Of a stretch of 64,000 nucleotides of DNA, positions 1 to 11,096 are shown piece after piece. Under the pieces are notes generated by a model. That model saw only the letters and a list, made by a program, of their open reading frames with translations. It did no database searches and was not told where the DNA came from. The translations under genes and the position numbers were made by a program. The DNA is taken from assembly GCA_021399435.1 (NCBI GenBank), contig JAJTUP010000085.1, forward strand, positions 62,001-126,000, in the 5' to 3' direction. The stretch's first letter is position 1. Every line of letters begins with the position of its first letter. The DNA comes from Diaporthe sp. PMI_573. Taxonomy: Eukaryota > Ascomycota > Sordariomycetes > Diaporthales > Diaporthaceae.

Positions 1-814
1 CCATACACATACAACGGTCGAGTTTATGTGGGAATGCTTCTCGAATAAGGTGTATATCGTTTTTTTGCCCGCCCATACTTCGCATATGCTGCAACCGCTC
101 GATGTGGCGATCTTCGGCCCTCTAAAGCTCGCATTTAAGAAGCATCTCGATCACCAGGGAGGGCACGATTCGTCAACAGTCGTGGCAAAGAAACGGTTTC
201 TTTATTGCTATCACAAGGCTCGAATTGACACTTTGACGGAAGCAAATATACGTTCTGGCTGGCGGGCGACTGGTCTCTGGCCAGTGTCTAAGCATAGGGC
301 ACTCGGAAGCCACTTTATCGCCGATAATCGCGAGAAGGAAGCGAGATCGTTGGAATCTGGCGGTACCAATAGCTCCAGCAGCCATTTCTGCACTGATAAG
401 TGTTTTTGTCGGCCTCGAGGGACCATTTTTGCGACCCCTAAGCGATCTCAAGACCTAAGGGGTATGGTGGCTCGGTATGCCCGTCAGAAGAATCTCAGCC
501 CCACATCACGACTCCTCTTCAGGAAAATCCTCAAAAGTTGGGACCAGATAGACGTCGATCTGACGATGTCCTCACAAAAAGCCCGAGAGTTGGAAGCCCA
601 GATTGAAGCCAGTAGGGTAGTCCGAAGGAAGAAGGTTCAACTTGACCCGAATGAACTTTTCGCCGATATCGAGGCCATTCGGAGGACTCAGATTGAAGCG
701 GGGGTGGTATCAGAAGAAAGCGACGCTTCAGAAGAGTCGGAAACACCATCGGAAGCGAGGTCAACTATCGTGGTGGCGGCGTCGTCGGCGACGAGGCGAA
801 GGGGGCGGTCGTGA
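1..814 (+). pseudogene. pogo/Fot1-like transposase, C-terminal part (cut by window edge)
   Basis: The reading frame is open from the left edge (frame of the ATG at 26) to a TGA at 812-814. It matches, residue for residue over most of its length, the C-terminal half of the pogo-like transposase at 43139-44866 in this window. It contains the end of the DDE_1 integrase-like domain with the motif LQPLDVAIFGPLK, whose Asp is the third catalytic acidic residue, and the basic C-terminal tail. The first two catalytic acids lie outside the window or at its very edge. No stop codon occurs in this part, so the copy could be functional upstream, but that cannot be judged here. The 3' end keeps the original frame, whereas the second copy has lost 2 bp near its end. 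The DNA after the stop (815-870) is a decayed version of the GC-rich inverted repeat of the second copy. Confidence 0.85.
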
Positions 815-872
815 GGGAAGGGGGCGGAATCAGGGGGGGGGCGGAAGCCGGGCCGGGGACGTTACCGGTCTC
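815..872. repeat. Decayed right terminal repeat of the pogo-like element
   Basis: The G-rich stretch ending in gccgggccggggacgtta aligns with the right inner inverted repeat of the intact pogo-like copy (44785-44828). Homology to that element stops at about 872. The outer terminal segment with the agtctgga motifs is missing here, so the element looks truncated at this end. Confidence 0.55.
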
Positions 873-1739
873 CGGAGGGAATTTCATTCCCCGGCATACG
901 GTGGCCAAAGGTATAGAACCCAATAATGATGAGTTGGAGAGGCTCTCAGCAGTCATAATCTCGCCAGTAGCAGACAGCCTGCATACCGTTTCGCCAGCCA
1001 ATCTCAATCCCCCCCGATATCGAGTCCGAAATGTCTGTCATTGACGGCAGCTACGCGGGGAAGTAAGCGAGTGACGAAACTCGTACTGGAGCTGCACGCG
1101 TGTGAGATCTTCTTGATGTTATTTAACGTATAAAGTATAAAGGGACCGCGTAGGAGAAAGATTACACTTTGACACCTATGCTAACACTGGACTGGATATT
1201 AGGGAGACCAGCTCTTAACAAGAAGCTCAAGAGTGATAGTCGGGTAGTCAGACATACGGCGGAGACCAAAACAGTCTCTCGACGCGATCCGTCGATGGGA
1301 TACAATGCGAAATGAACCGTGCGGAAAGCCCAACAAGTCTGCGTGAAGAAAAGTTTCGACGGTAAGTCAGGTCCTCCATCACAGAAACAGATGGTTCTGA
1401 TGTGTGCAATGTTTCATAGGTCGGAGCTTAAGCTTAAGGCTATTGTTGTTGATGGACATTCAATTTTGGGTAGTAGCGTATTCAGTGGCTGCAATCATGA
1501 TTGATCGTGACAGAAAAGTGTGAATTGAAATTTGAAGGTCATGGTCAATAAGAAAGGCTTAGTTTCCGGCCAGTTTGCTGCCATGACGGCGGAGTCATTC
1601 CGGTTCCCAACAACGATAGCCCTGTCTCCATTTGGCTTTCCATGCCTCCCCAACCTCGCAATAGCCTTGCTGGCGAAACCAACCTGTACCCGCTCCCTCC
1701 AATACTTGCTGAGCTCTACGGGAGAAGGTTTGTATTTCA
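873..1739. other. No supportable gene
   Basis: Only short overlapping ORFs on both strands occur here and none resembles a known family. Codon-like structure is weak. I see no RNA gene and no clear transposon end after about 872. Confidence 0.5.
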
Positions 1740-2300
1740 TTGGCGGTGGACGGTTATTATTGGATCAAGGGGAAAGCTTGTCCAACGAATTCTCCACATA
1801 ACGCTGTATCATTGACGGATTCTGAAATCGTTGGAGAAAAAGTCAAGCACGGCGAGTTGCACTACCTCATAAGAAGGGAGAACACTTTGGAGCCTGCAGG
1901 GAACATAGTACACAATGGTCTGATCAAAGACTGGAACAACAAGGTCCAGGCATTACGGGAGAAGTTTCAAAGTCAGTCGGGGACCAAGAGGCGCGCTTGA
2001 TGACGGGTCTCCTGGACCTCACAGCCACGGGCGGAGTGACAGCTAGCATGACGAGGACCGCCGACAAGGTCGTCTTCGAGGTCCGGCTGATTGACGCTCC
2101 GCGGCGTGGCGAAAACGTCGGGACTCGATCTTGGGACGGACATTCTCGGCGATGAGCTCCGTCGTGCACCGGATGGAGGTGGTCGCATTCGAGCAATCGT
2201 GAAGGACTTGGTGCCAGCCCAGACATGCATCACCTCGAGAAACGTCCGGGCGGCCCTGCCGACGGCAAGGAACATGAATGAACTGCACATTTATAACAGT
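1740..2300 (+). pseudogene. Multi-frame gene relic, NACHT-like start
   Basis: The frame from 1740 begins with YYWIKGKAC, which resembles the lead-in to a NACHT P-loop (compare LYWIRGKACSGKST of the receptor at 45488-49412), but the GKST part is lost. The frame then runs through a protein-like stretch (1813-1980). A protein-like reading continues in a second frame from about 1983 (DQEARLMTGLLDLTATGG) to about 2115. It continues in a third frame (LDLGTDILGDELRRAPDGG) to about 2270. This needs at least two indels in a formerly continuous coding sequence. I do not recognise the family of the later part. Confidence 0.4.
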
Positions 2301-2335
2301 TCTGCCAGGCAAGGGCCGGAGTTGAGCGGTAGCAC

Positions 2336-2842
2336 CTATAGGATTATTTTTGAGTATGATTCCTTTGGCAAAGAAGGTTCGCGAGTGAAATATTGAGGTA
2401 CATAGCGCCAGGCAACGCCTGCAGGTATCCCATACCGTATGTAGAGCTGATACATCTGTTCCTGATTGGCTGCCAGTATGTCCAAGTCATAACAATGCGC
2501 CAAGGTCAGTTCCAGGAACGTATTATAGTGCTCCTTCTGCTCGGTGGTGCTAACTTGGCACTGCTGCCAGGTACTGTAAGCCGTGACGGCATCTTCCCTA
2601 GGCATATTCAACTCTAGCAAGGGAGGCGACGGAAACACCATCACGGGAGATTTGGCAGGGCTGTTTGCATACCGAAAACATCGCACAACCAATTCGTCGG
2701 ACGATGAGTGGTCTGAATCACGCCGCCTCCGCTTGCGTTGTCGCGACCTTTCCGATTCTTTACGCTCCCTGTCTTCCCGCTCGCGGTAATCGTCTAGGAC
2801 AAGTCGACGGAATGACTCTGGTACATCATCATGCCCATTCAA
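2336..2842 (-). pseudogene. Uncharacterised Arg/Ser-rich protein, 5' end missing
   Basis: The frame of 168 codons has no ATG near its start. It opens after a TAG just upstream, so a 5' exon or the true start is missing. The N-terminal third is strongly basic with an RS-like run (RKRRRRDSDHSSSDE). The C-terminal half (CYDLDILAANQEQMYQLYI) is helical and ends with GVAWRYVPQYF, a pattern reminiscent of a small SAM-like helical domain, but I cannot assign it. A related, frameshifted relic lies at 32430-32650 on the same strand, so this is a small dispersed family. I do not know the function. Confidence 0.45.
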
Positions 2843-3766
2843 GGGCCTGCTAGCCTAATGTAGACGTAATCGGCGAGCATCCTTATGTGGTATGGTAGGA
2901 GACGGTAATGTTTGCCCTTGTTCTGCCAGCAGTGATCTCCTTTTGTTCATGGCCTACCAGGACAACGCATGAGAAAGTAAGCCTTCCTGATGCATGCGCT
3001 ACGACCTAACTCAGCAGTTCTGGCTTCCAAGTCTGCTTCCTGGTTGGCTGTCGCCCCCTTCCCTTCCAGACTTGCCAGCATCCACAGGCTCGTAGTAAAA
3101 CGTAACTGTGACAGTGACCATCTCGCCGTCATTGAGAAACTTGCTCATGCGGTCAAAATATGTCGAGAATCACTCTTCTAAACGTATTTCAATGCAAACT
3201 CGAATAAATGGTTTCATTTTTTGAGGGTGGTTTCATTTTTAATCCGTATATTTGCTCTAATAGTACAGGCAATCTTTCACACATTGGTAAACGCTCAAAG
3301 ACATTTTCAATGCAAACGTGGTCTTAATTTGGACTTCTTTTTTGTCGCCACAGGGGGCCTACAGGAAGGAAGGTTGTGCTTAAAGAAGCAATGATTCCCG
3401 AGTATAGCTCCCAAAGGTCGGCAGCTGACTTGCTCATCTTTCTTCCCCTTTAATTGTTCTTAAAAAACGCCGCCGGAAAACTACGGCAAGCAAGCCATGC
3501 CGGCAGACAGATGCTCCACAGCTCATACAAGCCAAGGAGGAGATCTGAGGACCTCCTTTAGTTCCCAGCGGGGCCTGGGTCCAGCTTCTCACCAGGTCAG
3601 ACACCCAAGCTGGATATCTTGGAAATCTCAAGAGTATACGGTTGCTCTAAGAAAGTCACTGCCCTTGTCCAACCCAAATTATCCTCAATGAGAAAAAGAT
3701 CCTCGACTTAGGTGTACACATTCGGCATGATATCATCACAAAGTTAGGAAGAAAAAGCTCATACGA
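2843..3766. other. No supportable gene
   Basis: The short ORFs here show no recognisable domain. The region lies downstream of the membrane-protein gene (minus strand) and may hold its terminator. I see no diagnostic motif. Confidence 0.5.
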
Positions 3767-4700
3767 CTACCAGTGATCCCTCGACTCCAACTCGGCTGGT
3801 CTTCGGATTGCCGAAACCTCAGAAATACCTGATCCGCTAGGCTCAAAGCTAGGCGGTTGATGCTCATGCTCTTTTCTGAGCTCGTGCCTTTGCATCTGCT
3901 GGTATTTAAGTCTCCATCGTCTTTCTCTGAGGGCCCAGATCACGCCAACAACAAGTAATAATGCGGTCAGTGGTATCCCAACAGCTACGCCCATTGTTGG
4001 GCCGGGCAGGGACGTTGCCGGGAAAGACGGTGAGGTTGACGAGCAGAACGGGGACGTTGACGGGACGGCCAGAGACGTTGACGGGCTGGGCAGAGACGTT
4101 GACGGGTCGGGCAGGGACGTTGACGGGTCGGGCAGGGACGTTGACGGGTCGGGCAGGGACGTTGACGAGGAGTCTGTCTGGGTTTTAATGCAGGCACAGA
4201 ACAGCGTGGAGTGGGCAGACAGACCTGAAGTGTTTTGAGACACAAATGCGGCAAATGGAAATCCCGGGGTGATCGTGAAGTTCTGATCACAACAAGGACG
4301 GTCGGTACCGCAGCAATAGGTACTCGTGGAATCATAAAGCCCACGCGTGTCACAATGGTAGAGGTTGACAAATGATTCAGTTCGGACTGGAGGTTGATTC
4401 AAGGTTCAGGTCATCGTCAATCCACAAAGGGGCAAAAAGTGAACAGAAATGACGGAAAGATGAGAAATTACCTTGCAGACATCGACCCGGGCACGCCGAC
4501 GACGTCCAAGTCCGGTCTGTACAGCCTCCGCGATACATATAGCCAACCGCTCCAAAACAAAACCCAGTTGTAGTGCACACCGAGCTTGCTGAATCACAAC
4601 AAGCGCTTGCTACACCACCTGTGGTCGAGTTGCAAGGGGTGTAGCCGGACATTATCCCGCCGTCCGGAGAAAAACATGGAGTATCCGTAGCCGACGCCAT
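3767..4700 (-). CDS. Cys-rich single-pass membrane protein with STSLPDP repeats
   Basis: Two exons, 4700-4472 and 4386-3767, join in phase across an 85-bp GT..AG intron to give 282 aa. Residues 1 to about 135 form a Cys-rich ectodomain with paired Cys (ACCD, YCCG, CCDQN), of a type common in filamentous ascomycetes. A Ser/Thr/Pro region with about eight imperfect STSLPDP-type heptads follows. A transmembrane helix (GVAVGIPLTALLLVVGVIWAL) and a basic-start cytoplasmic tail with Ser/Pro/Glu complete the protein. The architecture resembles fungal cell-wall sensor-like proteins, but no WSC signature is present. The ATG directly follows an in-frame TAA, so no N-terminal extension is possible without another exon. 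No classical signal peptide is visible, which is odd for this topology. A missed 5' exon could supply it. Confidence 0.75.
4060..4165. repeat. 21-bp in-frame tandem repeat
   Basis: About three near-perfect copies of a 21-bp unit (gacgggtcgggcagggacgtt), followed by diverged copies, encode the STSLPDP heptads of the overlapping minus-strand gene. The 21-bp period keeps frame, so copy number can change without breaking the protein. Confidence 0.8.
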
Positions 4701-6601
4701 TTACTCGTTCTTGAACTCTTGAATAGTCTCTATATCCGGAGGTATAGTAAAGTCCAGGGTTATTGATGCCTATTGAGTGAGTGTCCAGATTGATTCAACA
4801 AAGAGTTTGAGGGATTTGTGGGGTATCGTATGGTTATACACTACTCGTCGTCTCAGAGAAGGCACTACGGTTCATAACAGTTGATGACCTAGTAGGACAT
4901 TAGGTACGATCGATTCCGGGGGTAGAATATTCGGGGAAAAGGTTATCGGTTCCAGACAACGCCGACCAGACCTGGATTTTATAAGCAAGAAAGCAGGCAG
5001 GGCACCTTTGTTGGTGCCTTAGAGGCGCCGTCAGCTCCTTTAAATGGATGCGACATGCGGTCCTGTGACACAATATAGTCTCATCTGCTGGTCCATGTCT
5101 GCCACTCTCTTACATGCACTTGGCCCCGCCCCCAAAGCAGCTCTAATACTCGGGCATTCTCACGTCCCACTGCCTGATTTCCTTGCCTTACCAGGTACCA
5201 CACAGGCAGCTCCGTCAGATCTGAATGAGACATGGTCATAAAGCCTCTGTAGGAGGACCGAACAGCGAACAAGTAAAATGTGAGGGACAGACTTAGGTAC
5301 GGACACTCGCCTGTCTTTGAGACAAGACTTGGCGCTCTTTTCAGGTTATTGTCAATCTGTGAGGCCGTAGAGGTTCCCGAAATAATGTCTTATTTTGATC
5401 AGTGCCTGTACAACCCACCATTTCTCGCTGCAGGCGCAGAAAGAGGCCTCAACCACGCCCTCACCAACGGCCCCGCCCCCCGCCCCCCCGCGCAAAAAAA
5501 GAAGAGAAGAGACCAAAGGGGGAGAAATTGACGCCAAGGTTAAGAAACGCTAGCCTCGTCGAGGCTTGATACAGCGACTAAGGCTGTCCTGTGCTGTGGC
5601 GGCGTGCTCTTACTTTGCCCCATTGTTACCTTCGCTACACATATTCTCTCAATCACCTGACCCTTGATCCGACGCAAGTACCCTCACTGTGGATCTGAAC
5701 AGAGATGATTCGGCATACAAGAGGCTTTAGGTCCTGATTGGATTCCAGGGGCACTTCGTCAATCGTCCGGCTGATGACAGACGCTGTTGGTTGACCTGGC
5801 ACGCAGCCGTTATCCTACTTTGAGAAGTGTTGGCAGATCGTATATACGTTCATTGATATCTTGTCCTCTCTAGTTCCCGCAGCGAAGCGCATTCCAGCAT
5901 AGTATGAATGCATAAGGAGCGACCGGCGCATTATCATGGACAGTTCGACGCGGTGCTGTCCACGAACAGCATCCACGCCAACGAAAACCTGCTGTGTTCC
6001 ATTGCGAACGTCAACAAGCTCCTCCGTGCCTACTAGTTCGTCGTCATCGTGGAGTTCATTCCGCGCTTGTTCTGGTTGGACTAGGTTATTTGGGCTACTG
6101 GAGGGCTGGTGGCGGTTCGAAGATGGGCGTGAGTATGTGCTCGCCCGACCTGAGGTCTAAGAAAAGTGCTTGCGAGACAGCGACTTCCGGTATGTGTCAT
6201 GAAAGGGGGACGGATCTGGGAATCTGAAGCGGTCCGGCTGATCACGGGTTTCAAGCAGCCGGTCAAGGATTCGAGGCTTTACCAGAGCATTTTTCAGGCG
6301 AAATATTGCCGTAAATGAGGCTCAGCCTACCACAGGAGCAATCACATCACTCCAAAATAACCACCGGTACTACTTGCACGCTGTATCGAAAAACAGCGCT
6401 AGGTCTTCCAAAGTGATGAGCCATACAAGTGTTTATCCACTTGAGCTTTGATACGCGTGAGAACTATTCCAAAATCCTGGGCTCAAAACTGGAATACATT
6501 TACATCATATCAAACTAGAACTCAAACCAAAAATGCTCCTACAAAGTACAATATCCACGTGTCCCCTAAAAGACGTACCAACTACTATCAAGGGCTGTTC
6601 C
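4701..6601. other. Long intergenic stretch without supportable gene
   Basis: Promoter side of the membrane-protein gene, then about 1.9 kb with only short unsupported ORFs on both strands. The ORFs at 5044-5531 and 5936-6227 have no recognisable domains. I see no transposon ends. Confidence 0.5.
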
Positions 6602-8815
6602 CTATTGAAAGCCTATATATACATGTGGATAATCCATTTCATTCTCTTCCAGCATTTTATAACTGGAGGGGTGTCGGCCAGCATGTTCCAAAGTGCAATC
6701 ATAACAACCAAAGCAGATTCTTCCACCACAGTCTGCAATCTGTCCTGCCAAGAACAGAGTCCAGTAAGGTTCATCACGTACGGGAATGTACGTGTCATAG
6801 CAGTAAGAGGCATCCATCGGTCGCTTATGGCCCTGTGCAACCCAGCTGCTGGCATTTATGACCAGGGCTTGAGCTTGCCCCTGGTGTACCCCTCGACAGC
6901 GTACTTTACTATGGAGACTGGAAACCAGAGTCGTCAGGACATCGTAGATGCTGGACATTCCAGTTAGCTCGCCCCCAATTCGGCCTGCAAGTAGCAAATT
7001 CCTTCCGAGGGGCTCGTAAAAATTGTATGGTCGCTCGAACGTGAGGTATAAAGCGGCATCTGGCGGGGCGGACCGGGGCGGTGCGATGAAGGGTGAGTTG
7101 CAAGCGACAAGCGTATCCGATACGCCTTCAGGTATGTTTACAGCGACGCTGCTCCATGAGTCAGAAGGGCTGGTGTAGACACGCCCATCCCTTGATGCTG
7201 TGATGTTTGCAAGGAAGGTATTTCCACAGGTGAAGCCCAGGGATTCGGCGTTGGGTTGCATATTGTATAGCAAGGTTGGAAGCACAGTGTAGGTCTCTCT
7301 CTGAAACCCGATACAAGTGTAGTCTGACACGCCACTAGATAACAAGCTGAAATCCATCCCTCCATGAAATATGGAGAGAAGTTCAACCACCAGACACATA
7401 CGTAGCCCATCATCTAGGCCACTAATGATCCCAGAGAGGCAACTCAGGGCCGATCGCTGTTCGTAATCGACGGGGTTCGACAAGTCCAGCTTAGTAGAGT
7501 GACGCAAGGAGGGATACGAATTACCTCCCAGTAGCTCGGATATGGAGATCAGAATACAGACTGTGATGGCGTTGAGGCGCTTGACTGCGAGAGGCACCTC
7601 TTTTGACTTGGAAGCGTCGTGATCGAGGATGGCTTGGAGCTGTGTTTCCAGAGGTCTGAAGCATGCTGCAACCTTTTCCGAAGTTTTTGGCCCGAATAAG
7701 AGAGATGCCAGTCTCGACAACTTGGGCGCACGGGAATGTGTACGCTCTGTACGCCAATTTAGTCTTGCAAACAGCTCTGGACCTAGCCGTTCTTCGCCTC
7801 TCCGAACAACATCCCACGTGAATGTCAGCCGGCCTCTGATGGACTCGTGCACATCGCTGAATTCGGTCTGCAACATCTCAGGATAGAGGTCGCTGGGTCC
7901 TGCCATTGCAACATACAGCATCGAGCAAACTGTTTCGTTCCGATAGTGGTGTACATAGCGCCCAGTTTCTTGCATAGCTATCAAATCGTTGTCGTCGTTG
8001 AGTAGAGCCAAATCATCAGTTTCGCCAGATCCTGCGAGAACAAGTGTAACGCCGTCGAAAAAACGAGGCGGGTGATCAGGGTCGCTCCACGTGCGAATAG
8101 GGCCAATGATCCAGCCCGCCTCCTGTAGACAGGCTGCGACCCTTGCCACTGTGGCGCTTCTTGTAACATAGCGAGTTCGTCTCTTTTGTACCAGCCACTT
8201 CAGAAGCCCCCCTACAAATGGCAACTCGGACCTGGGGCTGCGCTGTTGGTCGGCACCGTGGGGGAGATTCAGGTTGGCGATTGCTTCATCGAATCTGGCG
8301 GAAAGACCGCACGTTGTGCCTTCAGTCAAGATTCGACGCTCGTTATCGATGAGCTGCGCAGCGAACGCCTCCTTGATCCCGTGGCTTGAATCGTTCAACA
8401 AGACGGGAGCAATGCAACGCATGAATAGGCGAATAGCCGGCTCACCATCGAACAAGTGACTCAGTGCGCACAAGGTGAAGCACACGAGCTGAATCCTGGG
8501 ATCATCTTCGAAACGAGGCTTCGAACTGCCGCTGCGACTTGGAAAGAAGCCATGCGGGGTTAATAAGGCACATGTCAATGGAAAGTCTTTGAGCTCGAAT
8601 CCAAGCTTCGCTGGCGCCGTCGTACTGATCAAATTGGGAAGATGTAATAGCATGTTTTGAATGGCTTTGGCGCCACCACTCCACTGCCACACAGTGGTTG
8701 CCAGAGAGACTGTAGCAGCAACGTCTTGAACGCCGACCTGGAACTGTTCCAATTCCCCTCCTGGAGAGATAGCGGCTGACATTTTGATGACAGGTATGAT
8801 GAGATCGGATGCCAA
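6602..8815 (-). CDS. Uncharacterised 737-aa fungal protein
   Basis: A single uninterrupted 738-codon frame with fungal-like codon use. I recognise no catalytic motif, signal peptide or strong transmembrane segment. Moderately hydrophobic stretches occur near residues 420-435 (AITVCILISISELL) and 470-485. The N-terminal portion (VSLATTVWQWSGG) and the size resemble lineage-specific fungal hypothetical proteins that often sit in accessory regions. The C-terminus has a small Cys cluster (CGGRICFGCYDC) that could bind metal or form disulfides. ATG codons lie at residue 1 and residue 12, and either could be the start. Because the frame is long and intact, this is probably an expressed gene. The function is unknown. 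Confidence 0.75.
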   Translation of the reverse strand: MASDLIIPVIKMSAAISPGGELEQFQVGVQDVAATVSLATTVWQWSGGAKAIQNMLLHLPNLISTTAPAKLGFELKDFPLTCALLTPHGFFPSRSGSSKPRFEDDPRIQLVCFTLCALSHLFDGEPAIRLFMRCIAPVLLNDSSHGIKEAFAAQLIDNERRILTEGTTCGLSARFDEAIANLNLPHGADQQRSPRSELPFVGGLLKWLVQKRRTRYVTRSATVARVAACLQEAGWIIGPIRTWSDPDHPPRFFDGVTLVLAGSGETDDLALLNDDNDLIAMQETGRYVHHYRNETVCSMLYVAMAGPSDLYPEMLQTEFSDVHESIRGRLTFTWDVVRRGEERLGPELFARLNWRTERTHSRAPKLSRLASLLFGPKTSEKVAACFRPLETQLQAILDHDASKSKEVPLAVKRLNAITVCILISISELLGGNSYPSLRHSTKLDLSNPVDYEQRSALSCLSGIISGLDDGLRMCLVVELLSIFHGGMDFSLLSSGVSDYTCIGFQRETYTVLPTLLYNMQPNAESLGFTCGNTFLANITASRDGRVYTSPSDSWSSVAVNIPEGVSDTLVACNSPFIAPPRSAPPDAALYLTFERPYNFYEPLGRNLLLAGRIGGELTGMSSIYDVLTTLVSSLHSKVRCRGVHQGQAQALVINASSWVAQGHKRPMDASYCYDTYIPVRDEPYWTLFLAGQIADCGGRICFGCYDCTLEHAGRHPSSYKMLEENEMDYPHVYIGFQ

Positions 8816-10012
8816 AGCCGGTTTCTTGATATCCCATAATCAGGGGTGTCAAGTAGAAAAATATGCAGAGAAAGGAGCAGTTGCAAAGCTGAAGGTTCTA
8901 CACCTTCACGCATGGAACAAGTTGTATAATTCCGCAGGAGTGTGATCCTTGGAAGGATCATGCGTTATCAGGGCAGGTTTGTGGAATACAACACTCATTT
9001 CAAGCCCGCTTCTGCCAGACAATAAAAACAAACACAATGTGGCTGAAGCCTTTCTTTAGTAGAACAACTCAGGGCTTCAAAGCACGAGCAAGACGTCGCC
9101 ATCCGGGTCAAGCCTGTGAAGGGGGGGGACATTGCTCATTTTATAGATACCGTGAACCACAATTATAGCGTGGTGCTTTCTTTGGACGCAGATTCAGTGA
9201 CAATACGGTACAGCTATAAGAGGATTTCTCAAGAATTAATCCGCAATGATTCACGGCAAACCTACAATGAATGATGAGAAACGCGGATGTGAGATAGCAT
9301 CTGTTCGGACAGCAGGGTGGATCAGAAGATTGAAACGGCGGCACAGCGACGGAACGCTTGTCGTGATTCTGTAACAGAGTTGCCAAGCAATAAAGGCGTT
9401 CCAAACGACTGCAGTCTATGTAAACACATACCACCCTTCACGGCAGGCCTGACAGCTATCCACGCGCCTGCCGAGCATCGCATCGCCACCGGCGTCGACC
9501 ACGAGTGCTTGAGGAGGTGTCTCAGGAGCCCTGCCCTGGACGCAGCCGTCGGAGCCGTCGTGAGCTTCAGTGCGGATCAATCGAAGGCGCTTACGCTGGG
9601 GTTGTTCCGCATCCGTTTCGCTGCGCTCTTTGCCGCCGCTGCTATTGTGATTTGGGACAATCGTCCAGACATGTGAGCAAAGTTTCGATCCAGCGGCATT
9701 TACGGTCTTGAATTGACTGTTCAAGAACCTGGCGCCTAGACATGACCGACCGGTCATGTTGGCTGCGCTGACATAAATCAACCTCGGCAGTTGGTTGCAC
9801 TATCACTCGCCTTGGCAGGGTACTTGTCGGTCTGGGTGGGGTATGTTGTACTGGATTGGTCCGCCTGAGTCCACCCAACCAGGTAAGTGCTGTGCCGGCC
9901 GGGACATTGTTGTCCAGCGGTTCAGGTCTGTTTTACCCAGGTAGGTTAGGTAGTGTGCGCACGAACCTTCGTTGTCACCAACATCACGCGTCAGCCCGTG
10001 TCATCAACCGCG
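8816..10012. other. Intergenic, promoter side of the 737-aa gene
   Basis: Overlapping short ORFs on both strands between 9141 and 9880 look like chance openings in GC-rich DNA. I see no gene, RNA or repeat here. Confidence 0.45.
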
Positions 10013-10396
10013 ATGGCACCCGTTTCCCTGCCTATTCGCCACGTTACCTATGACGAATACACGGCTTCAAACAACGAACAAGATCAGCGGTCCATTCGCG
10101 AGATCTCTGCAGTCCAAGCAAACATCAACTATATCAGAGATGACCTCCGTGCGGAGATCAAGAAGACTGAAGAGGAGGTCCACGTGGAGATAAAGCACTT
10201 GGCGACCAAAGACGAGCTCCGCGCGGAGATCAAGAATACCGAGGACAGGCTCCGTGCAGAGATCAAGACAATCAAAGACGAGCTCTACGAGTTCAAGGTT
10301 GACACAGCCCAGAACTTCGCTTGCCTCCGCAACAACTTGGCAAAAAACCCAATACTACCGCTCAATGGCTCTATCCAAATGCCCGGCAATTTTTAG
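10013..10396 (+). CDS. Small coiled-coil protein with repeated RAEIK motif
   Basis: Starting at the second in-frame ATG (10013), the frame encodes 127 aa. Residues 30 to about 105 are strongly amphipathic and charged, with a repeating DELRAEIKNTEDRLRAEIK pattern of roughly 11-residue periodicity. This indicates one long coiled coil. The N-terminus (APVSLPIRHVTYDEY) and the C-terminal tail are not charged. Small proteins of this build are frequent in filamentous ascomycetes and have no assigned role. The upstream ATG at 9953 would add 20 residues and is less likely because that stretch is not protein-like. Confidence 0.6.
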   Translation: MAPVSLPIRHVTYDEYTASNNEQDQRSIREISAVQANINYIRDDLRAEIKKTEEEVHVEIKHLATKDELRAEIKNTEDRLRAEIKTIKDELYEFKVDTAQNFACLRNNLAKNPILPLNGSIQMPGNF

Positions 10397-10954
10397 TTTC
10401 TTGGCAGGAGGTATACCCTCAAGGCTAGGCACAACATTGGCAGTATTGATCTGGGGACCATCGTTCTGCTTTTGTTACCTCGTGTAGCTGCATTGGTTAT
10501 ATATTTACGTCGCGCGTTGGCCCCTGGCTGTGTCTCAGGCAACATGGTAACTAAATCCTAAGGCTACAACTGCCCCCCCTCCATGATCAAGAGCGAGGGC
10601 GACCGGGTACGATTTTCACAAATACGAACAGATTTCCATCCCCTGGATGGGGAGAGGATCAATTCTGCCATTGTGATCCGCATGCTCAGGCCGTCTACTT
10701 GGCCGTCATCGATAGCCAGAGTATTTACGTCAAGCTCCTTGGCCCAGGGAGCATCACAGGTCTGCCCCATAGCCGTCTTTAGTAGGAGGAACAGGATGTC
10801 CCTCGAGATTGGCATGTAGCTTCCATGGAAACCTGTGATGGTATAGAATGCTTTGGCGAGCATGTGGACGCCGCTGTCGATATCGCTAGATATTTGGTGG
10901 GCATATTCCTCATCATTATCATCCCGGCTGAGCCCAGGGCAGTTCTTTGGAGTG
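10397..10954. other. No convincing gene
   Basis: A 131-codon minus-strand frame at 10564-10959 is open but contains no recognised domain, and its 5' end runs into the transposon-end fragment beginning near 10955. I regard it as unproven. Confidence 0.4.
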
Positions 10955-11096
10955 GGCATCCGTAGTCACATTGATATTTGTATGGCGAACCCATAGTTAG
11001 TGTTTTTTTAATTCGGGCACACGGGGAGGCATGATTTAGTCATAAAAAGGTACGCGGCATCTATTTGAGGGTACGCGAATATCCGGATTCTTTTTT
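10955..11096. repeat. Solo right end of the 55-bp-TIR Mutator-like element
   Basis: This stretch matches the right end of the element at 40100-41428. Both share tttgtatggcgaacccatag, then an A/T-rich linker, then the terminal repeat reading aaaaaggtacgcgg and gggtacgcgaatatccg. I found no left end upstream, so it appears to be a truncated copy. It ends against a poly-T run at about 11090. Confidence 0.7.

Noticed and set aside
8186..8459. Plus-strand ORFs inside the 737-aa gene
   Set aside because: Shadows of the long minus-strand frame with no independent coding signs.
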